Counted from the stretch's first letter, positions 48,774-58,660 are shown. The stretch: 64,000 bases of DNA from Lachnospiraceae bacterium (GCA_017500935.1 JAFVXW010000020.1:1-64000), one strand, 5' to 3'. Made by a program: numbers and translations. Notes: generated by a model from the letters alone, not told the origin.

Positions 48774-49658
48774 TTATCCTCTGGGATGGGTTTTGGTATA
48801 GACTTCCCTGATCTTATGATGCCCCATTTGAGCATAAATCTGTGTGGTGGAAATGTCGGAATGTCCAAGCATCTCCTGCACACTCTTTAAATCAGCGCCG
48901 TTCTCCACAAGATGTGCGGCAAAAGAATGGCGAAGGGTATGAGGTGTGATCTCATCTGTAATACCCGCCAGCTGGGCATAATGCTTGACAAGCTTCCAGA
49001 ATCCCTGACGGCTCATGGGTTTTCCGGAATAATTGACAAACAGGATATTCTCACTGCCGTTCTGCACCAATTCCATGCGGCCCTTGCTTAAATAGACTAA
49101 AAGAGCTTCTCTGGCCTTGTTTCCAAACGGAATGATACGCTCTTTGCTTTTATCGTGGCAGACAATATATCCCATCTGCATATTCACATCGGAGAGAGTA
49201 AGCGAAATCAGTTCAGAGACTCTGATCCCTGTCGCATATAACAGTTCCAGCATGGCTCTGTCCCGGATTTCCTTGGCACTTGTACCGCATGGCTGCTCCA
49301 GAAGCTTTTCCACATCCTCTAAGGATAAAACCCCGGGTTCTTTCTTTTCCACACGCGGTGCCTTAATGTTCTCAGAAACATCCTCGCTGACATATCCATA
49401 CTTATGTAAAAAATGGTAAAAAGCCTTGACCGACGCGATATTGCGCGAAATTGTCGCAGCCTTGAAATTTTCTCTCTCCAGATAAAGCACATAGGACTGC
49501 AGCGTTGTCTCTGTCACCGCGCTGATACTGCTGATTCCATGCTGTTCCATGTAAGAAGACAGCTTCTTTAAATCCCGCTGATAAGACAACTCCGTGTTTT
49601 CGGAAGTTCTCTTCACGATATGCAGATATGACATAAACTCCCGAATCAATTCCTCCAT
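48774..49658 (-). CDS. xerD: Tyrosine recombinase XerD-type
   Basis: 294 residues, usual length. The N-terminal SAM-like DNA-binding domain is followed by the catalytic domain: Arg in GIRVSELISL near 145, HTLRHSFAAHL near 239 (His and Arg), and the nucleophile Tyr in GHSDISTTQIYAQM near 265. XerD with XerC resolves chromosome dimers at dif. The neighbour spoIIM supports the XerD assignment, because xerD and spoIIM are adjacent in Bacillus. A related integrase is the alternative, but no phage genes are nearby. Confidence 0.9.
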   Translation of the reverse strand: MEELIREFMSYLHIVKRTSENTELSYQRDLKKLSSYMEQHGISSISAVTETTLQSYVLYLERENFKAATISRNIASVKAFYHFLHKYGYVSEDVSENIKAPRVEKKEPGVLSLEDVEKLLEQPCGTSAKEIRDRAMLELLYATGIRVSELISLTLSDVNMQMGYIVCHDKSKERIIPFGNKAREALLVYLSKGRMELVQNGSENILFVNYSGKPMSRQGFWKLVKHYAQLAGITDEITPHTLRHSFAAHLVENGADLKSVQEMLGHSDISTTQIYAQMGHHKIREVYTKTHPRG

Positions 49659-49756
49659 TGTACAAATACCCTTCTTGAAAACCGTGAAAAATTACCAATT
49701 TATGAGAATAATTATAATCATTTTTTCGGAGAAAAGCAATGTCAATTTTTTGCGTT

Positions 49757-50299
49757 TCACGTCGAAAACATTGTAAATATCAGCTTTATCAGCCCCGGCC
49801 CTATATATGCTTCCAACGCACTAGCCATCAGCAGCATACCGGCCGAAAACACCAGCATGCCTTTGGCCTTTTTCTGAACACACTGTTCCCAGACCTCCAG
49901 ATATCCCAGCATCAAAAAAAGTCCCTGCGGCAAAACACACCCGCAAAAAAGCGGAAAAGCCCGGATTCCAAATCGCACCGCCAGCACTGCCAGCATGATA
50001 CCTGCCAAAAAACCGCTCCAGCCAAAAAACAAAACTGCCCCGGCAACCGCTCCTCCTGCAGCCGACACCAAAAGGATCAGAAACAGAAACTCTGTACGCC
50101 TTTGCAAAATATAAAAGAAGAATTTGTGAGAATCAATGTCCAGAACCGTCATTTTCTCAAACAGACTGCGGTTCAAAAAATCCGTATTCCAGACCATTCT
50201 TTCATACTCAAGACAAATCAGCGCAATCCCCAGCACAAAAGAAATTACAAAGACAGCAGACCACTTCCGTTTGTTTTGGCTTTTCGGAAAAAAGGACAT
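49757..50299 (-). CDS. spoIIM: Stage II sporulation protein M
   Basis: 180 residues with about five membrane helices; helix 1 (WSAVFVISFVLGIALI) and the later segment AGGAVAGAVLFFGWSGFLAGI match SpoIIM. SpoIIM joins SpoIID and SpoIIP in the DMP complex that digests septal peptidoglycan during engulfment of the forespore. It lies beside xerD as in Bacillus, and just downstream of the rny terminator; its ribosome site would overlap that hairpin. Confidence 0.9.
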   Translation of the reverse strand: MSFFPKSQNKRKWSAVFVISFVLGIALICLEYERMVWNTDFLNRSLFEKMTVLDIDSHKFFFYILQRRTEFLFLILLVSAAGGAVAGAVLFFGWSGFLAGIMLAVLAVRFGIRAFPLFCGCVLPQGLFLMLGYLEVWEQCVQKKAKGMLVFSAGMLLMASALEAYIGPGLIKLIFTMFST

Positions 50300-50305
50300 A
50301 AAAAA

Positions 50306-50350
50306 CCCCCAGATCCATATACATTTTCATGTATATGCAGATTTGGGGGT
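50306..50350 (-). terminator. Terminator of rny
   Basis: On the minus strand AACCCCCAAATCTGCATATACAT and its complement form a long near-perfect stem, followed by TTTTTT, just before the spoIIM start. Confidence 0.9.
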
Positions 50351-50376
50351 TAGATGCTAATTACTTACGCAGGAAC

Positions 50377-51927
50377 TTATTTTGCGTAGTCGGTTACACG
50401 GCTCTCTCTGATCACATTGATCTTGATCTGTCCGGGATATTCCAGTTCAGCTTCGATCTGCTTGGAAATATCGCGTGCCAGAAGTACCATGTCAGAATCA
50501 GAAATCTGTTCCGGAACAACCATAACTCGAATTTCTCTTCCGGCCTGAATAGCAAAAGATTTGTCTACACCTTTGAAATTGTTGGAAATGTCTTCTAATT
50601 GTTTTAATCTGCTGGTATAAGTTTCCAGCGTTTCTCTTCTTGCACCGGGTCTTGCCGCAGAGATTGTATCAGCAGCCTGTACGATACATGCAATCAGAGA
50701 GTTGGGTTCCACATCACCGTGATGGGATTCTACTGCGTTGATAACAGTAGCGGATTCCTTGTATTTCTTACAAAGTTCAGCACCAAGCTGGATATGGGAG
50801 CCTTCCATTTCATGGTCAACTGCCTTACCGATATCATGCAGCAGACCTGCACGCTTCGCCATTCTTACATCCAGTCCCATCTCAGCAGCTAAAAGTCCGG
50901 ATAACTGTGCTACTTCAATGGAATGCTTCAGTGCGTTCTGTCCGTAACTGGTTCTGAATTTCATCTTACCCAAGAGTCTTACAAGTTCAGGATGAATGCC
51001 ATGCACTCCTACTTCAAGGATTGCAGCTTCACCTTCTTCTTTGATCATGGCTTCCACTTCGCGCTGCGCTTTTTCCACCATTTCTTCGATTCTTGCGGGA
51101 TGAATACGTCCGTCAACGATCAGTTTTTCCAGAGCGATTCTGGCAACTTCACGTCTGATCGGATCAAATCCGGAAAGCACTACTGCTTCCGGGGTGTCAT
51201 CAATGATCAGATCTACACCTGTCAGTGTCTCGAGCGTTCTGATATTTCTTCCTTCACGTCCGATGATACGTCCCTTCATCTCATCATTGGGGAGCTGTAC
51301 TACAGAAATTGTAGTTTCGGAAACATGGTCTGCCGCACATTTCTGGATAGCATTTACCACATATTCCTTAGCCTTCTTGTCGGCTTCTTCTTTGGCGCGG
51401 GTCTCAAGTTCCTTGATCATCACGGCCGTTTCATGTTTTACTTCATCTTCAACAATTTTCAGCAAATAATCTTTTGCCTGGTCGGAGGTTAAACCAGAAA
51501 TTCTTTCCAGTTCCTGTATTCTCTGCTCGTTCAGCTTTGAAATCTCTTCGCGCTGCTTTGCTAATTCCTCCTCGCGCTTCGCAAGATGCGCTTCTTTCTT
51601 CTCGATCGAGTCCGCTTTCTTATCGATGTTCTCTTCCTTCTGCTGCACTCTTCTTTCGAAGCGCTGCACTTCGGCTCTGCGTTCCTTGATCTCCTTATCC
51701 AGTTCGTTCTTGGTACGAATGGATTCTTCCTTCACCTCCAGAAGTCCTTCACGTTTCTTGGCTTCTGCAGTCTTTAATGCTTCATCAATAATCTCTCTTG
51801 CCTTGTCTTCCGCACTTCCGATCTTACCTTCGATCTCGCTCTTTTTACGATTCGAAGCGACTACTGCGGTGACGGGGATAGAAATAACCAGCGTGATGAT
51901 TACCGCTATTGCGATTGGTCCCAGCAT
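50377..51927 (-). CDS. rny: Ribonuclease Y
   Basis: 516 residues, usual length. N-terminal membrane helix (about 4-24), long coiled coil rich in Glu/Lys/Arg (about 25-180), KH domain ([19 protein letters not shown] near 214), and HD domain with the catalytic pair [10 protein letters not shown] near 362. RNase Y is a membrane-bound endonuclease that starts mRNA decay. AGGAGG precedes the start. All catalytic residues look present. Confidence 0.96.
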   Translation of the reverse strand: MLGPIAIAVIITLVISIPVTAVVASNRKKSEIEGKIGSAEDKAREIIDEALKTAEAKKREGLLEVKEESIRTKNELDKEIKERRAEVQRFERRVQQKEENIDKKADSIEKKEAHLAKREEELAKQREEISKLNEQRIQELERISGLTSDQAKDYLLKIVEDEVKHETAVMIKELETRAKEEADKKAKEYVVNAIQKCAADHVSETTISVVQLPNDEMKGRIIGREGRNIRTLETLTGVDLIIDDTPEAVVLSGFDPIRREVARIALEKLIVDGRIHPARIEEMVEKAQREVEAMIKEEGEAAILEVGVHGIHPELVRLLGKMKFRTSYGQNALKHSIEVAQLSGLLAAEMGLDVRMAKRAGLLHDIGKAVDHEMEGSHIQLGAELCKKYKESATVINAVESHHGDVEPNSLIACIVQAADTISAARPGARRETLETYTSRLKQLEDISNNFKGVDKSFAIQAGREIRVMVVPEQISDSDMVLLARDISKQIEAELEYPGQIKINVIRESRVTDYAK

Positions 51928-52021
51928 TACAGGAGCACCTCCTTATTTAATTTTCATTGTACGATATCAGTTATAGAATGTATGTATAAAGCACATTCTT
52001 ATAATCATTTACAACACTACA

Positions 52022-52050
52022 ATTTTATACAATATTAGTAGTTATGTCAA
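52022..52050 (-). promoter_or_regulatory. Promoter of rny
   Basis: Minus-strand TTGACA (52045-52050), 17-base spacer, TAAAAT (52022-52027). It overlaps the 3' end of recX. Confidence 0.7.
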
Positions 52051-52679
52051 GTATAAATGCACAAATCAAAGTCTGCTTCCATCGCTTTTTTTATCACCTC
52101 TGCCCGAATTCCTTTTCGGTACAGCCAGGCGGCAATCCGCTGTTTTTCCTTAAAATCTGCGGTCTGCGGGTCATATTTTTTCTTGGAAAGAAGGTGACAT
52201 GCCAGTGTAAGATCGTTATCCTGTAAATTTTCTTCTTCCGTATCTGTCAGAATTTCTTCGACCAGATCACGGCTTAGACCTTTCCGGGCAAGATCTTCCC
52301 TGATCCTGCGCAGGCTCTTTTTGCCGCTCTGATTCTCAATATAATCTTTTGCGTAGCGTCTGTCGTCCACATACCCGTAGGACTTTACATATTCCAGGGC
52401 ATCCTGCGCAATAAAGGGCGGATAACCGCCTGTGATAAGCTTATTGAGCAGTGCCTGCTGCGGATAATCCCTTTCTTTCAACAGATTCATGGATAGAAGT
52501 CTTGCCCTCTTTTTCAGAACATTCTCACAGATATCCTGCCAGAGTGTATCTGTGATTTCGCTGCCTTCTCTGATTCCGTAGAAACGAAGTTCGCCTTTGT
52601 ACAATACAAAGGCGATCTCTTCATCAAGATATATTCTTGTTCTGGACGAGGACAGCTGCTGTGTCTTCGTAACGATCAT
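52047..52679 (-). CDS. recX: Regulatory protein RecX
   Basis: 210 residues, typical for Firmicute RecX. Helical repeats with the family pattern YPQQALLNKLITGGYPPF and YGYVDDRRYAKDYIENQ, then GLSRDLVEEIL. RecX binds RecA filaments and limits their growth. It starts 3 bases after the recA stop codon, so it is co-transcribed and coupled. Confidence 0.93.
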   Translation of the reverse strand: MIVTKTQQLSSSRTRIYLDEEIAFVLYKGELRFYGIREGSEITDTLWQDICENVLKKRARLLSMNLLKERDYPQQALLNKLITGGYPPFIAQDALEYVKSYGYVDDRRYAKDYIENQSGKKSLRRIREDLARKGLSRDLVEEILTDTEEENLQDNDLTLACHLLSKKKYDPQTADFKEKQRIAAWLYRKGIRAEVIKKAMEADFDLCIYT

Positions 52680-52682
52680 AAT

Positions 52683-53735
52683 TTATCTTGCAGATTTTCC
52701 TGCTTTCTCCTCTTTTTCTCCCGGCGCAGATGTCACTCTAGCTGTAAGGCCGTAAAATTCTCTCACCTTAGCCTCCACCTGTGCACAGATTTCCGGATTT
52801 TCTTTCAGATAAAGTTTGGCATTCTCACGTCCCTGACCGATCTTATTGCCGTCATATGCATACCACGCACCGCTCTTGTTGATGATATTGGTGCTGGCCG
52901 CCAGGTCCAGAATATCTCCCACCATGGAAATGCCTTCTCCGAACATAATATCAAATTCAGCTTCCTTAAAAGGAGGCGCGATCTTATTCTTCACAACCTT
53001 AACACGGGTACGGTTACCGATCACTTCACCGCCCTGCTTTAAGGCTTCAATTCTTCTTACATCCAGACGTACGGAGGAGTAGAACTTCAGTGCACGGCCG
53101 CCGGTGGTGGTCTCCGGATTGCCGAACATCACGCCAACCTTCTCACGCAGCTGGTTGATAAAGATAACGGTACAGTTGGACTTGCTGATCACTGCAGTCA
53201 GCTTACGGAGTGCCTGGGACATCAGTCTCGCCTGCAGACCTACATGGGAATCACCCATATCGCCTTCGATCTCGGCTTTGGGAACCAGTGCTGCCACAGA
53301 GTCCACAACCACGATATCGATCGCGCCGGAACGCACCATGGTCTCTGTGATCTCCAGAGCCTGCTCACCGTTATCAGGCTGGGAAATGTACAGATTGTCA
53401 ATATCAACGCCGATATTCTTGGCATATACCGGGTCAAGTGCATGTTCTGCATCGATAAATCCGGCAATACCGCCGTTCTTCTGTACTTCTGCGATCATAT
53501 GAAGTGTTACGGTGGTCTTACCGCTGGACTCAGGTCCGTAAATCTCTATAATTCTGCCCTTGGGAATACCGCCCAGTCCCAGTGCGATATCAAGACTTAA
53601 AGAACCTGTGGGAATCGTCTCTACATTCATCTGTGCGGAAGGATCACCCAGCTTCATAACCGCGCCCTTGCCGTACTGCTTCTCAATCTGTGATATTGCG
53701 GCATCCAATGCCTTTAACTTATCGTCTCTTTCCAT
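52683..53735 (-). CDS. recA: Recombinase RecA
   Basis: 350 residues, usual length. Walker [10 protein letters not shown] near residue 65, Walker [16 protein letters not shown] near 139, L2 region [16 protein letters not shown] near 207 and a charged C-terminus. RecA drives homologous recombination and SOS induction. It is followed directly by recX; the promoter carries one LexA-type box overlapping it and a second palindrome close to the start codon, so damage-inducible control is likely. Confidence 0.98.
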   Translation of the reverse strand: MERDDKLKALDAAISQIEKQYGKGAVMKLGDPSAQMNVETIPTGSLSLDIALGLGGIPKGRIIEIYGPESSGKTTVTLHMIAEVQKNGGIAGFIDAEHALDPVYAKNIGVDIDNLYISQPDNGEQALEITETMVRSGAIDIVVVDSVAALVPKAEIEGDMGDSHVGLQARLMSQALRKLTAVISKSNCTVIFINQLREKVGVMFGNPETTTGGRALKFYSSVRLDVRRIEALKQGGEVIGNRTRVKVVKNKIAPPFKEAEFDIMFGEGISMVGDILDLAASTNIINKSGAWYAYDGNKIGQGRENAKLYLKENPEICAQVEAKVREFYGLTARVTSAPGEKEEKAGKSAR

Positions 53736-53750
53736 TTCATTCTTCCTTTC

Positions 53751-53802
53751 AGAACAGATGTTCTCTTTGCATTATAATAAAACATTTGTTCGTTTTTGTC
53801 AA
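53751..53802 (-). promoter_or_regulatory. recA promoter with LexA-type boxes
   Basis: Minus-strand TTGACA (53797-53802), 17-base spacer, TATTAT (53774-53779). The Firmicute SOS-like box CGAACAAATGTTTT (53779-53792) lies between them, and AGAACATCTGTTCT (53751-53764) is a second palindromic candidate near the start codon. Confidence 0.85.
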
Positions 53803-53910
53803 TTGTTTTACTGCATAAGTTTTATTAGTTTTGAAATATTTGGCGAAATGCCGGATATGCAAAACGGAATGGTTCTTTTTTATTTTACCACATCAGGAAA
53901 AAACCGCAAG

Positions 53911-53955
53911 AAAAAACCAAAGGCATGCCTGTTTTTTTGCACATGTCTTTGGTTT
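53911..53955 (-). terminator. Terminator of the CinA-type gene
   Basis: On the minus strand AAACCAAAGACATG and CATGCCTTTGGTTT form a stem with one mismatch, followed by T residues. Confidence 0.8.
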
Positions 53956-53962
53956 CCTATTT

Positions 53963-54514
53963 TTACATATTTTCAGAAGCTTCCTTATATTCAAGAATAC
54001 AGCTGCGCATCAGCATCAGTGCTGCCTCTACAGAAGCCTCTCTGACCTGAAGCCGGCTTCCTGAAAACAAGCAGTGTTTTATGGTTGTTTTCTGCCGCAC
54101 ACAGCAGGCAATATAGACAAGCCCCACCGGTTTCTGCTGCGTTCCGCCGCCGGGTCCTGCAATGCCTGTGACAGATACCGTCACATCCGCGCCGGTTCTT
54201 TTGGCAGCACCTTCTGCCATCTCCCCTGCGCACTCTGCACTGACTGCCCCGTAATTCTTAAGCGTCTCTTCTTTTACACCGACCAGCTCTGTCTTGGCTT
54301 CGTTGGCATAGGTGATAAATCCCTGTCTGTACACTTCCGAAATCCCTGCCACATTGACAAGGCGTGCCGAAAGCATACCGCCTGTACAGGATTCCACAAC
54401 AGAAACAGTCATATGGGATGCGGTCAGAAGATCCACCACTTCTTTTTCCAGACTGAAATCTTCCTGCAGCATATCAGCCGCCCCGCTCTCTGCACAAACC
54501 TGCTTAGTTACCAT
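53963..54514 (-). CDS. CinA C-terminal nicotinamide-nucleotide amidase
   Basis: 183 residues. It consists only of the CinA C-terminal domain: SVVESCTGGMLSARLVNVAG near 38, GFITYANEAKTELVGV near 65, TGADVTVSVTGIAGPGGGTQ near 107 and KPVGLVYIA. The catalytic Ser/Lys region (ESCTGG, ITYANEAK) is present. Such proteins deamidate nicotinamide mononucleotide in NAD recycling. The N-terminal pyrophosphatase domain of full CinA is absent; stand-alone forms are common. The position between recA and pgsA matches the usual pgsA-cinA-recA order of Firmicutes. Confidence 0.9.
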   Translation of the reverse strand: MVTKQVCAESGAADMLQEDFSLEKEVVDLLTASHMTVSVVESCTGGMLSARLVNVAGISEVYRQGFITYANEAKTELVGVKEETLKNYGAVSAECAGEMAEGAAKRTGADVTVSVTGIAGPGGGTQQKPVGLVYIACCVRQKTTIKHCLFSGSRLQVREASVEAALMLMRSCILEYKEASENM

Positions 54515-54534
54515 AATCTCCTCCGGCTCAACCG

Positions 54535-55071
54535 TTATTTCTGTTCCCTGATCACATCTTTATTTTTGATCAGATAATCGATCAGAGAAACAACAGTAAG
54601 GATCAGTGCGATCCACATAATGATCTTGGTCAGAATAGAAAATACAGTAATATCCGCGATCATCATACAGATCATGATCATCTGAAAAACGGTTTTGAAC
54701 TTGCCCCAGTAGCTGGCTGCAATCACAACACCGTTATCGGATGCGATCAGTCTGAAGCCGCTGATGATAAATTCACGGCTGATAATAACGATCACGATCC
54801 AGGAAGGAAGCTGACCGTTTTCCACCAGACAGATCATTGCCGCACATACCAGCAGCTTGTCTGCCAGAGGGTCCATAAACTTACCAAAGTTGGTTACCAG
54901 ATTGTGTTTTCTGGCAAGATGTCCGTCCAGAAGATCTGTCAGACTGGCAATGATAAACAGGGCAAGTGCGATCCATTTGGAAGCAGCTCCGCCAAGACCT
55001 GTCAGCATAAATAATACAAAAACCGGAATCATGATGACTCTTAAGATCGTCAGTTTATTCGGTAAATTCAT
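54535..55071 (-). CDS. pgsA: CDP-DAG-glycerol-3-phosphate phosphatidyltransferase
   Basis: 178 residues with four to five helices. The CDP-alcohol phosphotransferase signature D-G-x2-A-R-x8-G-x3-D-x3-D is visible as DLLDGHLARKHNLVTNFGKF followed by MDPLADK near 45-70. It makes phosphatidylglycerol phosphate for membrane lipids. Its start overlaps the end of rimO by 17 bases, an arrangement common in clostridia. Confidence 0.96.
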   Translation of the reverse strand: MNLPNKLTILRVIMIPVFVLFMLTGLGGAASKWIALALFIIASLTDLLDGHLARKHNLVTNFGKFMDPLADKLLVCAAMICLVENGQLPSWIVIVIISREFIISGFRLIASDNGVVIAASYWGKFKTVFQMIMICMMIADITVFSILTKIIMWIALILTVVSLIDYLIKNKDVIREQK

Positions 55072-56392
55072 CTTCCAATTCTCCTATTAAATCATATTCA
55101 TATGATCCTGTGACTCTTACTTTTACAAAATCACCGGTCATCAGCTCTCTGCCTGTATTGACAAACAGATAACCGTCCACATTGGGCGCATCGCGGTAAG
55201 TTCTTGCCACATAAGCATGCTCATCCGCCACTTTGCCTTCAATCATGGCCCACATGGTTTCCCCGATCATGGAATCAGCCTTGTCAAAGGCGATATCCTG
55301 CTGCAGCTCCATGATCTCTTCCTGCCACTGCACCTTTACTTCTTCATCCACCTGATCGGGCATCACAGCCGCGGGTGTTCCCTCTTCCTGAGAGTAGGTA
55401 AATACGCCGAGACGGTCAAATTCCCATGTGTTGACAAAATCCACCACTTCATCATGTTCCCTCTGGGTCTCTCCGGGGAAACCTGCGATCAGGGTTGTAC
55501 GCAGACAGATATCCGGGATCTCGGTACGTAATTTTTCGATCACGCCTTCCAGTTCCTCTTTTCTGGTGCGTCTGCCCATACGCATCAGGATTCTGTCGGC
55601 AGCATGCTGGATCGGCATATCCAGATAGTTGCAGATCTTTTCTTCTTCCTTCATAACCTGGATCAGCTCGTCTGTGATTTCTTCCGGATAGCAGTATAAC
55701 AGACGGATCCATCGTAAGCCTTCCACCTGACAGAGTCTGCGCAGAAGCTCGGGAAGCATTTTTTTGCCGTATAAGTCAATTCCGTAAAGGGTTGTCTCCT
55801 GTGCCACCAAAATCAGTTCCTTGCATCCGCCGTCTGCAAGAATCTGTGCTTCTTTTACCAGTTCCTCCATGGGAACGGAACGGAAATTGCCGCGGATATG
55901 GGGAATGATACAGTAAGTACAGCGTTTGTTGCAGCCTTCCGCAATTTTTAAGTATGCAAAATGACCGCCTGTGGTCACACTTCTGGGTTTGCCGTATACG
56001 CAGGCACGGTTGATATCCATCACATGGTCTTTGGCCTGTCCGCCCAGAACACCTTCCAGCGCCTCCACAATGGCATCGATGGCAGTCGTTCCAAGAAGCG
56101 CGTCCACCTCAGGAATCTCTGCATGGATCTCTTCCTGATAACGCTGTGCCAGACATCCGCATACCAGCAGTGCTTTAAGCTGTCCTTCATTTTTAAGCTG
56201 TGCCAGTTCCAGGATCGTATTGATACTTTCTTCCTTGGCATCATTGATAAAACAGCAGGTGTTGACGATCGCCACATCCGCCTGTGTCTCATCATCAGTG
56301 AATGTATATCCTTTCTGAGCAAGCTGGCCCAGCATCATCTCTGTATCCACAAGATTTTTGTCGCATCCCAGAGATATGAACAAAACTCGCAT
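55055..56392 (-). CDS. rimO: Ribosomal protein S12 methylthiotransferase
   Basis: 445 residues, usual length. N-terminal UPF0004 domain with cysteines in ISLGCDKNLVDTEMM (near 10), NTCCFINDAKEES (near 46) and LLVCGCLAQRY (near 77); radical SAM core with CNKRCTYCIIPHIRG near 148; C-terminal TRAM domain. RimO adds a methylthio group to Asp of ribosomal protein S12. LGCDKN rather than LGCPKN is seen; the required cysteines are intact. Confidence 0.96.
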   Translation of the reverse strand: MRVLFISLGCDKNLVDTEMMLGQLAQKGYTFTDDETQADVAIVNTCCFINDAKEESINTILELAQLKNEGQLKALLVCGCLAQRYQEEIHAEIPEVDALLGTTAIDAIVEALEGVLGGQAKDHVMDINRACVYGKPRSVTTGGHFAYLKIAEGCNKRCTYCIIPHIRGNFRSVPMEELVKEAQILADGGCKELILVAQETTLYGIDLYGKKMLPELLRRLCQVEGLRWIRLLYCYPEEITDELIQVMKEEEKICNYLDMPIQHAADRILMRMGRRTRKEELEGVIEKLRTEIPDICLRTTLIAGFPGETQREHDEVVDFVNTWEFDRLGVFTYSQEEGTPAAVMPDQVDEEVKVQWQEEIMELQQDIAFDKADSMIGETMWAMIEGKVADEHAYVARTYRDAPNVDGYLFVNTGRELMTGDFVKVRVTGSYEYDLIGELEDEFTE

Positions 56393-56454
56393 AGATCAAA
56401 CTCCTTTTATAGATATAAGCAGGGACCACACGCAAAATATGCTGTATGCCCCCT

Positions 56455-56500
56455 GCCATATACGCACTTTCGCGCGGTTTGTGCGCAAAGCGCACACTGT
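56455..56500. repeat. GC-rich dispersed palindromic repeat, short copy 3
   Basis: Read on the minus strand: AGTGTGCGCTTTGCGCAC, then CCGCGCGAAAGTGCGTATA. The two ends match copies at 32247-32345 and 48664-48726, but the centre is missing. It lies between rpoZ and rimO. Confidence 0.55.
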
Positions 56501-56501
56501 T

Positions 56502-56747
56502 TTATTCTTCGGTGTCTTCCTCGCCCAGGATCTTGATCTTGCCCTGATTGAGTTCTTCCACAGCGATGGAAAGAGGCTTGTCGCCAAGGCTGGTCTTGAT
56601 CATGGGATCATTGCCTGCAATGATCTGTCTTGCACGCTTGGAAGTTGCCATAACGATAGAATAGCGGCTGTTGACGATCTTTTCTTCGCCGGGTTCAACC
56701 TCACTGTTTACTACTTTCATAAGATCAGAATAAGACGGATGTAACAT
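56502..56747 (-). CDS. rpoZ: RNA polymerase omega subunit
   Basis: 81 residues. Contains RYSIVMATSKRARQIIAG near 27 and KPLSIAVEELNQGKI, the omega/RpoZ signature. It helps assemble and stabilise the core polymerase. The start overlaps the gmk stop codon (TAATG type), in the conserved yicC-remA-gmk-rpoZ gene order. Confidence 0.94.
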   Translation of the reverse strand: MLHPSYSDLMKVVNSEVEPGEEKIVNSRYSIVMATSKRARQIIAGNDPMIKTSLGDKPLSIAVEELNQGKIKILGEEDTEE

Positions 56748-57385
56748 TATTTTTCTCCTTTCACAAGAGCATTCAGCTCTTTTCTCATATTTTCTATCAT
56801 AGCTTTATTCCTGTCGGGACGGCAGTGCGCTGCGCTGATCACGCTGTGCATATGCTCCACACATTCCTCCAGGTCATCATCGACGATCAAAAGATCATAT
56901 GCCTCAATGCCTTCTGCTTCTTCTGCAGCGCGGGCCATGCGGGCATCGATCACTTCCTGCGTCTCAGTTCCCCTTGCAGTAAGACGTCTCTTTAATTCCT
57001 GCGCAGAAGGCGGCATGATAAATACCAGCAGCGCATCCGGGAACTTTTCTTTTACCTTTAAGGCTCCCTGGATCTCAATCTCCAAGATCACGTCCTTGCC
57101 GGCATCCATCTGCTCTTCCACATACGCGCGGGGGGTTCCGTAATAATTCTCACAATACTGTGCATATTCGATGAGACCTTCCGCTACGATCGTGTCTTCA
57201 AATTTGGCTTTATCCACAAAAAAGTAGGATACGCCGTCTTTTTCTCCCTCTCTGGGCTTTCTGGTGGTCATGGACACAGAAAGCGCATAATTGGGATATC
57301 TGTTGATCAGTTCTTTCATCACGGTTCCTTTTCCCGCACCGGAAAAACCGGAAACCACGATCAGAATTCCTTTATGCTTCATCAT
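56747..57385 (-). CDS. gmk: Guanylate kinase
   Basis: About 212 residues. P-loop GFSGAGKGTV near residue 12; GMP-binding SVSMTTRKPREGEKDGVSYFF near 33; lid VLEIEIQGALKVKEKFPDA near 98. Phosphorylates GMP to GDP. Start: ATG 57385 or the next ATG at 57382; AGAGG suits the second slightly better. It overlaps the end of remA by 14 bases. Confidence 0.96.
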   Translation of the reverse strand: MMKHKGILIVVSGFSGAGKGTVMKELINRYPNYALSVSMTTRKPREGEKDGVSYFFVDKAKFEDTIVAEGLIEYAQYCENYYGTPRAYVEEQMDAGKDVILEIEIQGALKVKEKFPDALLVFIMPPSAQELKRRLTARGTETQEVIDARMARAAEEAEGIEAYDLLIVDDDLEECVEHMHSVISAAHCRPDRNKAMIENMRKELNALVKGEK

Positions 57386-57632
57386 TTTCCTCTTTCTCAA
57401 AAGCAGCTCTGGCTGCGATCGTCTCCGGAAGCAGTGCCGACAGGATCAGCTGACTGTTCTCCATGACAAGCACGGATTTGGTCTTTCTTCCCTGGGTGGC
57501 ATCCACCGCATTGTCTATCTCCCTGGCATGCTGTATCAGACGTCTGACAGGCGCAGATTCCGGGCTTACTACCGCGATGATCTTATCCGTATTCACGATA
57601 TTGCCAAAGCCGATATGAATAAACTGGCTCAT
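57372..57632 (-). CDS. remA: Extracellular matrix regulator RemA
   Basis: 86 residues matching RemA/DUF370: IGFGNIVNTDKIIAVVSPES near 7, APVRRLIQHAREIDNAVDAT near 27 and RKTKSVLVMENSQLILS. RemA is a DNA-binding protein that activates matrix and osmoprotection genes in Bacillus. Located in the conserved yicC-remA-gmk-rpoZ cluster. Confidence 0.95.
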   Translation of the reverse strand: MSQFIHIGFGNIVNTDKIIAVVSPESAPVRRLIQHAREIDNAVDATQGRKTKSVLVMENSQLILSALLPETIAARAAFEKEENDEA

Positions 57633-57695
57633 TTCTCACTCCTGTCTGCAGCATCTGCTGTATGATAACTGTTCAGTCCCTTCACAGGTACGCTG

Positions 57696-58574
57696 CTATT
57701 CAATGTTCTGGATCTGCTCTCTGATCTTTTCGATCAGGGTCTTTAATTCAATACCGCAGTTGGAAATCTCCAGATCTGTGGTCTTGGACAAGGTAGTGTT
57801 GGCTTCCCTGTTCATCTCCTGTGCTAAAAAGTCCAGCTTTCTGCCGATGCTTCCGCCGCCGGTCAGAATCTGCTTCATGGTGACGATATGGCTGTTTAAG
57901 CGAACCAGCTCTTCATCCACGCAGACCTTGTCTGCAAAAATGGTCACTTCGGTCAGCAGTCTGCCTTCATCCACCTGTGTCTCACCCAAAAGATCCTGGA
58001 TACGGTCCGTGATCTTTTTGCGGTACTCTGCCACGATGATCGGGGAACGCTCCTCGATAAACGCCACATGGCCGCTCATCTCATCCAACTTTGCCAAAAG
58101 ATCTCTGCAAAGGTTGTCGCCTTCTTTGATACGGGTCTCCACAAAACCTTCCGCAGCACCGCGCACTGCTTTTTCAAGGCTCTTCCAGATACCCTCTTCG
58201 TCAATCTGTACTTCATCCATGGTAAATACTTCCGGATAACGGGACAGGGTGGATACGCGGATATCGTCTTCCAGGCCAAAATCCTGTGCCATCTGTCTTA
58301 AGTATCCCAGATACTTGCCTGCCACATCCTTATTGTACTGGATGCTGACGCTGTCAGAAGCCATTTCTTCATATGTAATAAAAATATCAACCTTACCGCG
58401 CTGCATGTATTCTTTTAAAACATTGCGGATCGCTGCCTCAAAAAAGTTAAGCTTCTTGGGCATCTTGATGTTGACATCAAGATAACGGTGGTTGACAGAT
58501 TTCATCTCCACAGTCACTTTGCGCTCAGCATCTGCAACCTCGCATCTGCCAAAGCCGGTCATACTCTTTATCAT
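57696..58574 (-). CDS. YicC family endoribonuclease-like protein
   Basis: 292 residues, usual length. N-terminal signature MIKSMTGFGRCEV, conserved KSVNHRYLDVNIKMPKKL near 27, and C-terminal DUF1732 part (RKLDFLAQEMNREANTTLSK near 240). YicC-type proteins are stress-linked RNases. First gene of the yicC-remA-gmk-rpoZ operon, with a strong promoter 90 bases upstream. Confidence 0.93.
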   Translation of the reverse strand: MIKSMTGFGRCEVADAERKVTVEMKSVNHRYLDVNIKMPKKLNFFEAAIRNVLKEYMQRGKVDIFITYEEMASDSVSIQYNKDVAGKYLGYLRQMAQDFGLEDDIRVSTLSRYPEVFTMDEVQIDEEGIWKSLEKAVRGAAEGFVETRIKEGDNLCRDLLAKLDEMSGHVAFIEERSPIIVAEYRKKITDRIQDLLGETQVDEGRLLTEVTIFADKVCVDEELVRLNSHIVTMKQILTGGGSIGRKLDFLAQEMNREANTTLSKTTDLEISNCGIELKTLIEKIREQIQNIE

Positions 58575-58660
58575 ATGTGTCTCCCATTTGAAAACGGTCT
58601 GTCAAAGACCTGTAAATACATCGCTGTGATCAAAGGAACATACTCCCCATAATCCATTAT

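Noticed and set aside
48774-49658. Tyrosine recombinase as a phage or transposon integrase
   Set aside because: Length, neighbours (spoIIM) and absence of phage genes or attachment repeats favour housekeeping XerD.
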